A stretch of 64,000 nucleotides of DNA from Bryum argenteum (GCA_037043015.1 CM073321.1:22069001-22133000), one strand, 5' to 3'; positions 20,788 through 32,672 are shown, numbered from the stretch's first letter. Numbers and translations: made by a program. The notes: generated by a model from the letters alone, not told the origin.

Positions 20788-21306
20788 GGAAGGAGAGTGT
20801 GACGTCATCGAATATAGATGTGTATCTGGCCCCTCTTATCGAAGAGCTGCAGCAACTTTGGGAGGGTGTAAATGCCGTGGATGTCTCCGCCGACAGTCAG
20901 AACACCAATTTCACACTCAGAGCAATGTTGATGTGGTGCATCCACGATTACCCAGCATACGGTCTTGTTTCCGGGCAAGTAACAAAGGGGTACAAAGGCT
21001 GTCTTGAATGCGGCCCTAACGTTAGTACTCGTTGATCAGCTTCACTGGGAAAGAATGTTTACCTCGGACATCGGAGGTACTTGCAGAGGAATCATCCGTA
21101 TCGGCGACTGAGAAGAGCATTTGATGGCACGGAGGAAATAAGAGCACCCCCAAGGTCTCTGAATGGACGAGATATTGTGCGCCATGCTAAAGCTAGGCAG
21201 AGGTGGCTAGCAGCCAGTGATGAAAATAGAGAAGGAGGCGAGAGTGATCCAAAGCACCGGCGGAGTGAAGAGGCTATCGATTCTTTCTGATCTTCCATAT
21301 TGGCAA
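20788..21306 (+). pseudogene. TNP2 exon, middle part
   Basis: It reads NIDVYLAPLIEELQQLWEGV, then LRAMLMWCIHDYPAYGLVSG and GCLECGPN, followed by NVYLGHRRYLQRNHPYRR, all landmarks of TNP2. TGA 21033-21035 interrupts in frame, as expected from a CGA codon. A shift near 21270 brings in ILSDLPYWQ, which ends exactly at a donor CAA/GTAAGC (21306). This matches the usual LPYW end before the next conserved block. Confidence 0.88.
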
Positions 21307-21603
21307 GTAAGCATGCTTACGCTGTAAACCACGTTTCTGTTGTTACTCATGATATGAAAATGTTTTTTCGTAGGGTAGTCAGATTTTGAGAACACAACGA
21401 CTACCTGTTGTCATGTACTGATAGATCGTGACTAACAGTAGTCATACATTGAGACCATAGGACTAACAGCAGTCATATGCGGAGAACGCATGAGTAGGAC
21501 TCCTCATTCTCAGCGAAAGCAGGACTAACAGTGGTCTTATTTTGGAACATGCATGTTAGTAATATTAGTTATGTTCTGACGTAGGATGTGTTCTTCATCT
21601 CAG

Positions 21604-22440
21604 ACTCTCATAATCAGGCATGTGCTGGATCCCATGCACTGCGAAAAGAATCTCTGCGAAAACATCATGAGGACAATATGGGGATTGAAAGACACACTCA
21701 AAGTCCGTCTAGACATGAAAGAGGCCAATATACGCCCCGAACTGCACCCTCAACACGTCGGGAGTGATACCATTGTACTACCGGCTGCTCCTTACGTTCT
21801 TACGAAGGTGGAAAAGGTGACATTCATCAACACTATCCGGAACTTAAAGACTCCCAGCCATTACGTAGGGCAGTTATCGAAGAGGATCACCTCTGATGGA
21901 GACCTTCGTGGGCTTAAGTCACATGACTACCACATCATGATGCAACAGGTCCTCCCTTTGTGTCTCCGGACATTACTAACAAAAGACGTTCGGGCAGCCA
22001 TCATTCGGATATGCAGGGTGTTTGTGCGACTATGTGAGAAGTCTGTGGATCCGTCAACAATGTCCGATTTGGTGGAGGAAACAGCTGTGACCATGTGCAT
22101 GATGGAAAAAGTATTTCCACCGTCATTTTTCGATGTCATGTCACATCTTCCAATCCACCTAGTGCAACAATTAGCCATTTGTGGCCCGGTGCATACACGT
22201 TGGATGTACCCCGTGGAACGGTACCTCAAAACCTTAAAGGGATATGTACGGCAACGAGCGAAACCGGAGGGCCCGATGGCACGAGGGTATATCATGGAGG
22301 AGACGCTCGGATTCTGTACGGAGTACATGAAGAATTGGAGCATGACGACACGGCGTGTGTGGGACGACAAAGAGGAGCCTACTATGAATGATGAAGTTCT
22401 AGAGGGGAACGAGACGGCGCTTACTCTTTTTTAATCTGCA
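21604..22440 (+). pseudogene. TNP2 exon with DUF4218-like region
   Basis: After a 297-bp intron (21307-21603, acceptor CATCTCAG) the frame reads TLIIRHVLDPMHCEKNLCEN, a hallmark of TNP2, then the DUF4218 block: LKSHDYHIMMQQVLPLCLR, FPPSFFDVMSHLPIHLVQQL, GPVHTRWMYPVERYLKTLKG and YIMEETLGFCTEYM. It ends at a stop at 22432-22434 in a run of T, probably a slippage frameshift. The following bases continue coding-like sequence for about 130 bp. Confidence 0.88.
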
Positions 22441-22559
22441 AAGAATGGATCCATGATTTTGTGATGAACAACGCTGAAATCATCGTAGACTACAGAGAGT
22501 ATGCACCAAATCCTCTCTTGGAACTGCATGGAACTTGCGCTCAGAGTACGGAAACAATT

Positions 22560-22806
22560 CTGTACAGGTTATCGTGCAAAAGATGACTACGCGTAGTCAT
22601 TACTTGAAGGGGAACATCCATGCGTAGTCGTATTAGCCCCTAGTTTTATTTTGGAATGTGGTCATGCGTCGGCTAAGGAGTATGTCTGCACATAGTCATT
22701 CTTCCGCTGCGGAATGACTACGCATAGTCATAGGCCATCTGTAAGGGCCTACAAATAGTCATAGGCCATATGAAAGGGCCTACAAATAGTGGTCATTGTA
22801 AAAACA
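22560..22806 (+). other. Likely intron with TAGTCA motifs
   Basis: This non-coding stretch between two TNP2 coding blocks has many TAGTCA and TGACTA motifs and a near-duplicate ATAGGCCAT(C/A)TG(T/A)AAGGGCCTACAAATAGT. Exact splice sites were not fixed. Confidence 0.55.
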
Positions 22807-22832
22807 GGCTAATGTGAAATAACGTAGTCGAA

Positions 22833-23689
22833 GTGCTGGCTTGCTACAGGCGTTACGCATGTGAAATGAAGCGACGAGAGGACGCCCGCAACATATTTCG
22901 TCGACATCAAAGGAAGAAACGTGTAGATTACCCCACCGACATACAGCACCAGCAATTGAATCAATGGTTTCACGATGCTGTATCCAACGATATGGCGACG
23001 GGGACAGATGTCTCCGCGGACATCCAAGCGTTGCTGACCCCCCCTTCAGTCCAGGCAAAGGGATACAAGTCGATGTACGCATATGGAAATCATATCCGTG
23101 TACGTGGAATAGAAGCTGATATGGCCACATGTGACAGCGCAGTAGCAGCTACGTTCCTCCAATCTTGTCGCGCTAGTTCGCATGACCGCAATCTGAAGAC
23201 AACAAATCTGGAGTACGTGGGGTGGGTGGACGAAATTCTCAGCGTGGACTACGGGAAATTTGAAGTTGTGGTGTTGTACTGTACGTGGGCACAAGCAAAT
23301 AGAAGGGGAGCTCGTGCTACAATGAAAACCGACGAATATGGATTCACATTGTTCAGATTTGATCGGTTGGTTCCATACTCAGCGGACTCCTTCGCATTTC
23401 CCCTTCACGTACAACAAGTATTTTTCTCATGATGAGAAGAAAAAAAAGTGGATGGAAGGTCGTTTTACGCCGACAGCCACGTGGTGCAAGAGTGGAGTCA
23501 AGAGCTGCGGAAAGACCGGAATTGCAGAGTCTACGGTTAGGTAGAGACGAAGAGTATGAGGGCCTGAGACCTCTCTACATACTTCCGGAAGCAGTATACA
23601 AACTCATGATCACGGCAATCGCTAGAAGATTGACCACAGAGGAAGCCCAACAGAACTTGCTGGATTCCGAGGAGGATGCAGATGAGTGA
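22833..23689 (+). pseudogene. TNP2 C-terminal exon (DUF4216-like)
   Basis: The frame 22833-23432 has the C-terminal region of plant CACTA transposases: WFHDAVSN, then GTDVSADIQALLTPPS, followed by SCRASSHDRNLKTTNLEYVG and YCTWAQANRRGARATMKTDE. Near 23430 a run of A leads into another frame (23429-23689) ending ARRLTTEEAQQNLLDSEEDADE. The gene end is therefore near 23689. The run of eight A residues (GAAAAAAAAG) is a plausible slippage frameshift. Confidence 0.8.
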
Positions 23690-23869
23690 TAGGAAGCGTT
23701 GTCGATATATACAATCGTGTAGTACGCGTAGTGTGAGAGATAGTGTGGACGAGTACCTGATGAGAATCAGCTACATGTTGATTTTTGTCGTATGAACGAC
23801 TTACTCCTAATTATAGTCATATTTGTTGAACCAGTGAGTGCATAAAAAAACCCTTGGGTTGACTAAATT

Positions 23870-25760
23870 ATGAGTACCGTAGTCATAAGACAGGTAGGAA
23901 TTTAGTGTAGACAAAAAATTAGTTTTATTAGCGGAGATGAAAAAAATTTTAAAAACAAAAAAACAACTAACTGCCTTTTGACTAAGTACTGACTACGACA
24001 ATCATAAGGCACGTAGGAATTTAGTGTAGACAAGAAATTAGTCTTATTAGCGGAGATGTAGAAAAAATAAAAAAAAATAAAAAAAACTAATTGCCCTTTG
24101 ACTAAGTTCTGACTACAAGAGTCGTAAGGCAGGTAGGAATTTAGTGTAGACAAGAAATTAGTCTTAATAGCGGAGATGAAAAAAATTTTAAAAAAAAAAC
24201 TAACTGCCTTTTGACTAAGTTCTGACTACGACAGTCATAAGGCAGGTAGGAATTTAGTGTAGACAAGAATTAGTCTTATTAGCAAAGATGGAAAAAAAAA
24301 AAAAAAAAAAAAAAAAAATAACTGCCTTTTGACTAAGTTCGACTACGACAACCATAAAAGCGGTAGGAAATTAGTGTAGACAAGAAATTAGTCTTATTAG
24401 CGAAGATGAAAAAAATTTTAATAAAAACACAACTAACTGCCTTTTGACTAAGTTCTGACTACGACAGTCATAAGGCAGGTAGGAATTTAGTGTAGACAAG
24501 AAATTAGCCTTATTAGCGGAGATGAAAAAATTAAAATAAAAAAAAACTCGCTTTTGACTAAGTTCGACTACGACGGTCATAAGGCGGTAGGAAATTAGTG
24601 TAGACAAGAAATTAGTCTTATTAGCGAAGATGAAAAAATTTTTAATAAAAACACAAACTAATCGCTTTTGACTAAGTTCGACTACGACGATCGTAAGGCG
24701 TAGGAATTTAGTGTAGACAAGAAATTAGCCTTATTAGCGGAGATGAAAAAAATTAAAATAAAAAAAACTAACTGCCTTTTGACTAAGTTCTGACTACGAC
24801 AGTCATAAGGCACGTAGGAATTTAGTGTAGACAAGAAATTAGCCTTATTAGCGGAGATGTAGAAAAAATAAAAAAAAATAAAAAAAACTAATTGCCCTTT
24901 GACTAAGTTCTGACTACAAGAGTCGTAAGGCAGGTAGGAATTTAGTGTAGACAAGAAATTAGTCTTAATAGCGGAGATGAAAAAAATTTTAAAAAAAAAA
25001 CTAACTGCCTTTTGACTAAGTTCGACTACGATATCATAAAGGTAGTAGGAATTTAGTGTAGACAAGAATTAGTCTTATTAGCAAAGATGGAAAAAAAAAA
25101 AAAAAAAAATTTAAAAAAATAACTGCCTTTTGACTAAGTTCTGACTACGACAGTCATAAGGCAGGTAGGAAATTAGTGTAGACAAGAAATTAGTCTTATT
25201 AGCGAAGATGAAAAAATTTTTAATAAAAACACAACTAACTGCCTTTTGACTAAGTTCTGACTACGACAGTCATAAGGCAGGTAGGAATTTAGTGTAGACA
25301 AGAAATTAGCCTTATTAGCGGAGATGAAAAAAATTAAAATAAAAAAAACTAACTGCCTTTTGACTAAGTTCTGACTACGACAGTCATAAGGCACGTAGGA
25401 ATTTAGTGTAGACAAGAAATTAGTCTTATGAGTGGTCAAAAACAGAATAAAAAAAAAAAAAACTGCCTTTGACTAAATTCTGACTACAGCAGTCATAAGG
25501 CAGGTGGGAATTTAGTGTAGACACTAAATTAGTCTTATGGGTGGTCGAAACCACTTATTATAAAACTACTCTGATGACTAAGTTATGACTACGGTAGTCA
25601 TATGGGAGGTGTGAAATAGTGTACATAGTAAATTAGTATATAGAATGGTAGAAAATGAAATAAAACATACGGATGTGGTGACTAAGGGATGACTACAGTA
25701 GTCATAAGACAGGTAGGAATTTAGTGTAATCACGAAATTAGTCTTATGAGTGGTCGGAAC
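23870..25760. repeat. Minisatellite, about 16 copies of a 110-120-bp unit
   Basis: Each unit contains GTAGGAATTTAGTGTAGACA, AATTAGTCTTATTAGCGGAG, an A-rich run and CTGCCTTTTGACTAAGT followed by a TGACTACGACAGTCATAAG motif. Starts are spaced 108-120 bp apart. The A run varies most. The last copies (from about 25500) diverge. The unit includes the TGACTA motif of the subterminal repeats, so the array seems grown from them. Apparent short minus-strand proteins here are only translated repeats. Confidence 0.93.
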
Positions 25761-26121
25761 CAAAATAAAAAAACCATTGTGGTAGTCAGATGACTACAAG
25801 AAAATCATGCATAGTCATATTGCTGCCCGAAACCGTAGTCAAGACAATGACTACTCTAGTCATATGCCTGCCCGGACGTAAATAACCACGTTCTCGGCGT
25901 TCCCCAACCGTAAAATCATCGAGGTGCCTAAAAATTCTGACTCCGAATAGTCGTATGACTACAAACATGACTAAAATATGACTAAAATATGACTAAAATT
26001 TTTACTCCCCCCTTAGCTGACTAAGTTTTTCCAATCTGAATACGCATTTGACTAGCCAGAGTCAGAATTGACACCATAGTCATTCGCGACTAGTCAGAAT
26101 TGACACCCTTTTCTATTAGTG
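25761..26121. repeat. Right subterminal repeats and terminal inverted repeat of CACTA element
   Basis: It has dense TGACTA and TAGTCA motifs, including three tandem TGACTAAAATA units at about 25966-25997, and ends with the inverted copy of the left terminal repeat. The last base is G 26121, followed by the target duplication GAA. Confidence 0.92.
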
Positions 26122-26863
26122 GAAGCGCCCAAGCTCTTCAGCTGCTAGATCGGATGTGGTAAAGACTCTTCAGGCCGAAATTGCGGAGTTGAAGAAGCAG
26201 ATGAGCACCATGGCTTCTTTAGGGCAAGTGCCAGACATACAGCCTCCAGTAAGGGGCGAGGGCTCTTCCTCAACCTTGGATCGCTACTTGTATGGCGCCT
26301 CAGGGGAAGTTGTGGCAGTTGTGGCTACTCGTACTCAGACTATCGCACAGACAATGGCACCTTCTCCGCTTGTGTCGAGTAGTGGTAGACGTCCGCGCCA
26401 TGCGGGTTTGCCAGACCACATTGGCCAGTCCCGACTACCGCTATCGTTCAGTATTGCGGAGGCGGCTACATCTGGTGTCGTTCCCACTCCGAGCTTAGTC
26501 CCACCGGTTTCTTCCACTCATGGAGATGCCACACACACATTGGTTTATAAGGCGTTGCAGTTGCTGGTGTTTGCCGGTGTGAACTTTCTGACACCGGATT
26601 TTCATCCATCCAATGTGTTCCACTTGGCGGGTAGTATGTTGGAGGACAAGGTTTCCATGCCATCGTTGGAGGTGTCACAGGCAGTGACGACTCCATCTAC
26701 AATGGAGGATTTGGTGACGATGCGGGCCAAGTTGGCGGCGGAGGCTATTTCTACGTTTGAGGCCAATGCCACTTTCTCACCTACGGAGCAATCCTCTAGG
26801 GATCATTCATTGATCTCAGGGGTGCCTTATTTGTATGACGTTTTGGCCCGGTCAGCTCGAGAG
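26122..26863 (+). pseudogene. Gypsy gag, second part, between CACTA and hAT insertions
   Basis: The frame from 26123 continues the zinc knuckle protein across the CACTA element. It begins basic, then KTLQAEIAELKKQMSTMAS (coiled-coil-like), followed by a Pro/Ser-rich linker, and ends at the hAT insertion after a Glu codon. Its length and composition fit the linker between gag and protease of a gypsy polyprotein. The protease resumes at 47214 in another frame. No stop occurs within this piece. Confidence 0.7.
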
Positions 26864-26884
26864 CAAGGATGTCAATCCAGACGT

Positions 26885-26946
26885 CTTTTGGGTTTTTTAG
26901 GTCGGACGGACGTCCGTCCAGGACCGTCCGGACGTCCGTCCGGGGG
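26885..26946. repeat. Left subterminal GGACGTCCG repeats of hAT element
   Basis: Several overlapping palindromic GGACGTCC and ACGTCCG motifs lie within 80 bp of the left end. A matching cluster occurs at 47155-47190 next to the right end. Such repeats are the usual binding sites of hAT transposase. Confidence 0.8.
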
Positions 26947-27059
26947 GTAAATCGGAATTACTATGCATGTAGTAAATTTTTTAACCGTCAGATCGTATTG
27001 AAAGTCGCATCGTAGCCGTTCAAATAGTGTTGTGTGTGTAGGTGATTACCATTGGATTG

Positions 27060-27616
27060 AATCGGGCGGCCCAGGACCGTCCGATTGGCCCTGGCCGACC
27101 GACAGGTCGACGGCGTCGGATCGGTCGCAGCCGACGAATCGGTCGCTTGATCGGTCGCAGGCCGTCCGATCGGTCGCGGTTTCAATCGGCCGTCAGATGG
27201 GGCGCGGTCGGCGTCGGCCGTCCGATTGGTCGCGGTCGGCGTCGGCCGTCCGATCGGTCGCGGTCTCCGTCGGCCGTCCGATCGGTCGCGGTCTCCGTGG
27301 GCCGTCCCATCGGTCGCGACCGGCCGGTCGGCACCGGCCGTCTGATCGACGGGCGGGTCGGCCGCGCGGTGATCGGTCGGGTCGGCCGACGGATCGGTCG
27401 GTCGGGCGACGACGGTCGGGGCCGAACGCCGCCGTCCGACGGTTGCGCGACCGGCCGGTCGGCTTCGGCCGTCCGATCGGTCGGCCGATTGGTCGGGTCG
27501 GCCGCGGCTGATCGGTCGGGCCGGTCGGCGCCGGCCGTCAGATCGGTCGGGCCGCTCGGCCATCCGCCGTCCAATTTGGGTCGCCGGTCGGCCATGCGAC
27601 CGCGGCCTACATAAGG
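27060..27616. promoter_or_regulatory. GC-rich CGGTCGG array upstream of kinase-like gene
   Basis: About 550 bp are made almost only of variants of CGGTCGG, GGCCGTCCGATCGGTCGC and their complements. The array ends in TACATAAGGCC (27608) and a pyrimidine-rich leader (CTCCTCACTTC). Similar arrays precede the RING and transposase genes of the same element. Long open frames on both strands here are a by-product of the low stop-codon content. Confidence 0.65.
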
Positions 27617-27678
27617 CCGACCGGTCCTCCACTCTCCTCACTTCTTTCCTTCCTTTTCAGGGTGCGGAGTGGGTATAG

Positions 27679-29271
27679 ATTGGAAATTTTTTTAATTTTC
27701 ATCCACTGGCTCCTTATCCTGGGGAGGAAAGAAGTCTTTCCGTTTGTAAGGGGGGAGATTTTGCTTTTACTTTTCACAAAGATGCCCAAACATGGGGCTG
27801 GAGGCAGAGGGGGAATCGAGGCCGGAGACCAAGGCCTGTTAGACATCTTGAGAAGTGGGAGCACCCATTCAATAAGTGCAAGAACTTTCTTCGGGAGAAT
27901 GTAATCGTGCGATTTTATGAGGCTAACAGTCTTTCACGTTTGTTCAGCAAATACGTGAGATACAAAGAGGAAGCTCAGGCCAAATTCAAGGACGACATGA
28001 TGGACCTCATGATGGAAGCGCTCCAAGATCCGGTGTGGAGACCGGAGACCGATAAGCGTGGCTTTACGGATTGGATGGAGGATAGATTAATTGATGCTCT
28101 CTGGAACGCTGTCGACATATTGAAGAGGTATGAGAGAACGAATCGAGCGGGTGATGAGGAGTTTAGGGATGTGGTATTGAGGGCAGCGGCTTTTCAAGAA
28201 GCGATGAGGCCGGATTCCAATAATAAAAACCGGGTCGGCTCCATAGGATGGTGGCACACGGATCAAGGAAGGTTAATGGAGCTGGGTCGCATGAATAATT
28301 TGATAGTAATTCCTGTCACGGCCCGTATCATCGAGCTTGAGAAGAGGACTCTAAGGGGAGGATACGGCACAATTTCCAAAGTTCACATAAGAGGGGTTGT
28401 GGCCATTGAAGAGTACTGGGAATTTGCTGCAAAGACTCCCATCCATGCTGTGACACGACCAGACTTGGCCAAGGTGGAGCATCAGAATGAGGCGTTTGCT
28501 GTGAGGATACAACATCCAGGTGTTATTCGTTTTATAGCCATTCATGCAAATAAATTCCAAGGCTATACGTATTGGTGGAATGGCAGCACGATTCGATCGA
28601 TGTTGGCCCTTGATGCAAGCTATGGAGATAATGCTAATGGAGAGATCGGACTCACACCTCATTCCGATGATGAGCGTATTCGAGCTTGGCAGTTGGTCCG
28701 GTTTCGCAAAAAACGAACAAAGCTTGCTTGGGCTTTAGTGCATATCATGTGTGAAGTCCACCGGTTGAACTACCTCCACAACGATGTGTCTCCAGACAAC
28801 ATACTTCTTCACTTCCCTCAAGATGAATCACGAGTGTATATTGGAGTATGCGATTGGGGGCTAACCACGAGCATGGATGATAAAATGAGGTCCTTTTATA
28901 CGTTCACAAAACCCCAAGAGAGAATTGATATTCTACAAGCACGATATTGGGTAGATCCTCGGGTGGCGTACTTGTACAAACGGAGTGATGACATTCACGT
29001 TATTCCCCTTCTTGATTGCGCTTCGGAGGAGTTTGCTACGGCACGAATAGCACAACAAATCCTCAAGAAGAGCATGTCGAAGGCCTACGAGAACTGCCAA
29101 AGTACATCGGGGCCTGACCGGTGGTCCAATTAAGATTTGGCAAATGCTTTTGACCAATACTTGGAGATGGTCGCTGATGCAAAGTATACGCTGACCCACG
29201 TTGTCAACCGCTTCATGGAATCATTCCATTGGCCGGTGCCAAATGATCATTATCGCACCAAGTATGATTAG
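27679..29271 (+). pseudogene. Protein-kinase-like gene carried by hAT element
   Basis: An open frame runs from 27679 to TAA 29131-29133 and continues in frame to TAG 29269-29271 (DLANAFDQYLEMVADAKY). It has an N-terminal helical region (about 150 residues), then a kinase fold: LRGGYGTISKVHIRG (glycine loop), EFAAKTP (possible Ala-x-Lys), VEHQNEAFAVRIQHPGVIRF (helix C region), LNYLHNDVSPDNILLHF (catalytic Asp and Asn) and GVCDWGL (metal-binding Asp). The catalytic residues are kept. No ATG is seen in the first 318 bases of the frame, so an upstream exon is likely. The stop at 29131 fits a CAA-to-TAA change. Substrate unknown. Confidence 0.75.
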
Positions 29272-30255
29272 CAAATTAGTTATGCGCATTTCTTTTAGTA
29301 CTTGCGGCTTTATTAGATTTTTAGATTCTTCACTGAAGTTCTCATGTAGATGTAGGCAAATTTTTTGTAGTAAAATGTATTACATGCCTTCTATATGTAG
29401 CGGCTTCAAGTACATTCTTGTTTATATATACCTTGCAATGATTCTAATGAATGACTTCTTCTCCATTGTTTGTTATTTGATTTTATTACTTCATACTTTC
29501 AATAGAAATATCTCCAAATCTTCATGAACAGTATTTGAGAATATATATGAATTGTGGAACTTCTTCATTACATCAACCTTGTGTAGTTGCGATATTGATG
29601 GTTTGCCCGAAGTCAAGTCAAGCATAATATGACTTTTCTTACATATGCCTTTTTTTATATGAATTGATGAACATATCATATGTTAAGTGAGAGTGTGAGA
29701 CTGTGGAAAAAGGCTTAAAGCCAAACAAAAGAAATTATTACCACCAAGTGAACTCATAGTAAAAATACAAGACATCGCGATAAAATGCCTTGAAATAACA
29801 AATTGCATAATATATTAATATATGATATAGTCATGTATTCGGATAATCCATTCATAAACAAAATATGGATTTCAGGATCTTCAAAAATTGGCCCCTAGCA
29901 AGGCGATAATAGTGTAGACATTATCCGTTGCAAAAAACAACATAACCTTCACTACAATGACACTATGTATGATGATTTGTCATTCTTAATCCGATTCTTC
30001 ATCATCATGGGTCAACACTGTTTGGGTCACTCCATGCTTCCCAATCCATTTTTGGAGGGTCGCCCTTTGGTCGTGGAGACTTGGCCTCGCCCCTCGAACG
30101 TGAAAACTTCAGCGCCATTCCCAGTAGCGACAAGTATGCGCAGTGTGGGCGTGGGTGACCCACGCGGACTCTGAGTAACGCAGTCGATGCAGCTTTAAAA
30201 AGAGCCGCAACGTACAACCCGTTCACCAGAGTGAGGGACAATGAGCCCCTCCCCT
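29272..30255. other. Non-coding hAT spacer
   Basis: It is AT-rich with no gene I can support. Near 30005-30240 a minus-strand frame without an ATG follows a TATA-like ATAAATAGG (minus, 30256-30265). It could be the first exon of a minus-strand transcript driven from the GC-rich array at 30261-30660, but nothing in its product is recognisable. Confidence 0.4.
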
Positions 30256-30260
30256 CCTAT

Positions 30261-30660
30261 TTATGCCGACCGGGATTGGTCGCCATTGGCCAGCTGGCAC
30301 TCGCCGTCCGATCCCGGCCGACAGCCGTAAAATCGGCGATCCGGCGGCCGGCGGCGACCAAGCAAGACGACCGATCGGGTCGCACACCGTCGGTCGATTA
30401 AAGCCGCCGATGATGGCGCGGCCGATCGGTCGATCGGGGCCGCCGATCCCGACCGACCGATCCGGCCGACCGGCGACCGGTCCGCCGACCGGCCTCGCGA
30501 CCGGCGACCGGCGACCGGCCATGCGACCGGCGACCGGCCATGCGACCGGCGACCGGCGACCGGCCTCGCGACCGGCGACCGGCGACCGGCCATGCGACCG
30601 GCGACCGGCGACCGGCCATGCGACCGGGCTGGCGACCGATTACGTCCCCCGGGCGACCGA
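30261..30660. repeat. GC-rich CGACCGGC array in hAT element
   Basis: It is built of GCGACCGGC and GACCGGCCATGC units, strongly periodic from 30480 to 30640. The right flank (30661-30830) is similar to the segments at 33520-33745 and 34595-34820, which shows it is a dispersed copy of the 1.07-kb module described below. Confidence 0.85.
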
Positions 30661-30830
30661 TCGGTCGCTCGTCCCGCGTCCCCCTTTCCCCTCCTCCTCT
30701 TGCCTCTCCCCAACACCCCCGTTTGCACAACTTTGATCACTTCCTCGCATTGCAAACCTGCATTTTCAAAATTACTATATTTAGCCTGTTTGGTCCATGT
30801 GGCGTCTAAATATGGACAGGGAATGTTCTG

Positions 30831-32659
30831 ACAAGGGAATGTCGGGAATACCTTTTCGTCATAATCGGGAATGTTTTATGACAAAGATACTATCGGCTTT
30901 AAATATATCTATAATAAGGGACTCTTTGCAAGAGGAGTGAAGGCCAACAAATCTCCAAGCCAATTCACTCACTTTTTGAGTTATGTTGCCCAATTAGCTT
31001 GAATTGGACAATACATTTAACAATCAATATAGTGGGGCCAATTTTCCCATTCGTGAAGTCCTTCGGAGTTGATGCCCATCTCTAGAAGGAGAGCCAAGGC
31101 CATGGGGCCAATACTTATTATTAACTAGAGTCCATGTTTTTTATTTGTACACATTTATTTTTTATTTTTTATGTTTTTGAATTATTCTTCCCTAACACCT
31201 TAACAACCATGGCCACCATTTCGTCTTTTATCGTCACGGCCAAAAATTGTTTCATATTCAACTTCAAATGTTATGATCTCGCATCTAGTGATGATCCAAC
31301 GGTTGAAGATTTCACACTACTACATATGGTAGTCTACTCAAGATCCTATGTTTGAAATTATAAAATATATCCAAAAATATTGGACATAGCCCCTTTATGG
31401 TGAAACCACCTATTCTCGTACACTTAAGGAAAATTGAGGGAATCTATATACTTGGTGTGAGAAAGGAGTGGGTTACTATTTTTCACGGATAGGGAATAGA
31501 AAAAGACAAGCTAACCCTATTTATGTGCTTTTTTAAAGCACACACATAAAGAAATACAAATTTTATAAGGAGAAGCCTAAAGGCGGGCATCCTAAACATG
31601 TACGCATGAGGTACATGCAAGGGAGGTGAGATCTTTATAAAGGCAAGAATCTTGGCTGCCCGACTTTAGGTGGTTTCACCATAGTTCATAGTGGTGAGTG
31701 CTAGTATTGCAAGCTCCGATGGATTCACATTCATTTCTTCTATCTCCCAACTTTTGTCAAAAGTTATCCATTCTCACTAGGAGATTTTGCCATGTTTTGG
31801 CCCCCATTCATGGCTTGCCCCCTACTGTATACCCTGAGGTGGCCCTAAATCCTCTCTGATTACATTCCATAAATTTTACCTATTCCTTGGTGAGAGTATA
31901 TTGATGTCTAGCATTGGAGAGATCCAAGTATATATGAAATGAAGGTGACCATGTGTGAGTATTTACTTTTCATAACTTTGGTCTTACTGAGTTTGTCAAT
32001 ATTTAGACTTACTATTTGGGCCTTAACTTTTCCACATTGTATGGTCTATATTAATTGATGGGTATTTGGAAATTACTCCATCGTTGTGTATCTAATTTAG
32101 TAGTACTTATTATAAAAAATACGGTGCATAAACAATTATTTCTATTATTCGCTATTTTTTGTCTGACAACCTTCAACTAACCTAGGAGTATATATATAAT
32201 CTAGTACATATAATTGTAACTCATTTGCACATATAATTTTTTAAAAATTAATTGTAGCATTATTCTTATTGTATGGATTTGAATAGTTACTTATTTCCCT
32301 CGTACAAAGGTAATCGAAATAATTTTTCATTGTTACTATTTTTGCAATCATAAAATAAGAGAAATAAATTGGGAGACAAATAAATTTTAAAAAATATCCC
32401 ACCCTATAAGTGTTTAACATATGGCAATAATGGCATCAACTTCTAAAATTTTAATCATATTTGATATTGTACACGTATAGTACATTAGTACTAAGATTAG
32501 ATGTTATATAAAGTTGATTATTCGTATACTATGATTGATTGATTTTGGAATAGAATATTTTGAAGAGCCATCACTTCTTCATTTACAGTATGTAATGGAT
32601 ACATTCTCTTGTGGATAAAATTTACGTTCTTGGTTAAAGATGTATAAATTACTATGTAG
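30831..32659. other. AT-rich non-coding hAT sequence
   Basis: Short frames only, without recognisable features. I see nothing that suggests a gene or RNA. Confidence 0.5.
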
Positions 32660-32672
32660 GCCTCTAAGGTAT

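Larger units (their letters stand above)
10350..26121 (+). mobile_element. 15.8-kb CACTA (En/Spm) DNA transposon with SET-domain exon
   Basis: The element has CACTA ends with near-identical inverted repeats (28 of 29 bases; CACTA(C/A)TAGAAAAGGG at the tip) and a 3-bp target duplication GAA at 10347-10349 and 26122-26124. Left to right it holds subterminal TGACTA/TAGTCA repeats, minus-strand TNPA-like genes (12.0-16.7 kb), a non-coding divergent promoter region, a plus-strand TNP2 transposase gene with a SET-domain exon (18.1-23.7 kb), a minisatellite and right subterminal repeats. The transposase has nonsense and frameshift changes, so this copy is probably not autonomous. Confidence 0.95.

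Noticed and set aside
23870-25770. Series of minus-strand frames with the repeated words STLNSYLPYD and RSQNLVKRQL
   Set aside because: They are the translation of the minisatellite unit, change frame with each A-run and have no independent support as protein.
27032-27641. Long Arg/Pro/Gly-rich frames on both strands
   Set aside because: The region is a CGGTCGG-type array with very few AT-rich stop codons, so open frames arise in all phases. Composition is that of the repeat.
30223-30809. Overlapping Arg/Gly/Pro-rich frames on both strands
   Set aside because: Same reason: a GC-rich periodic repeat gives open frames without selection.
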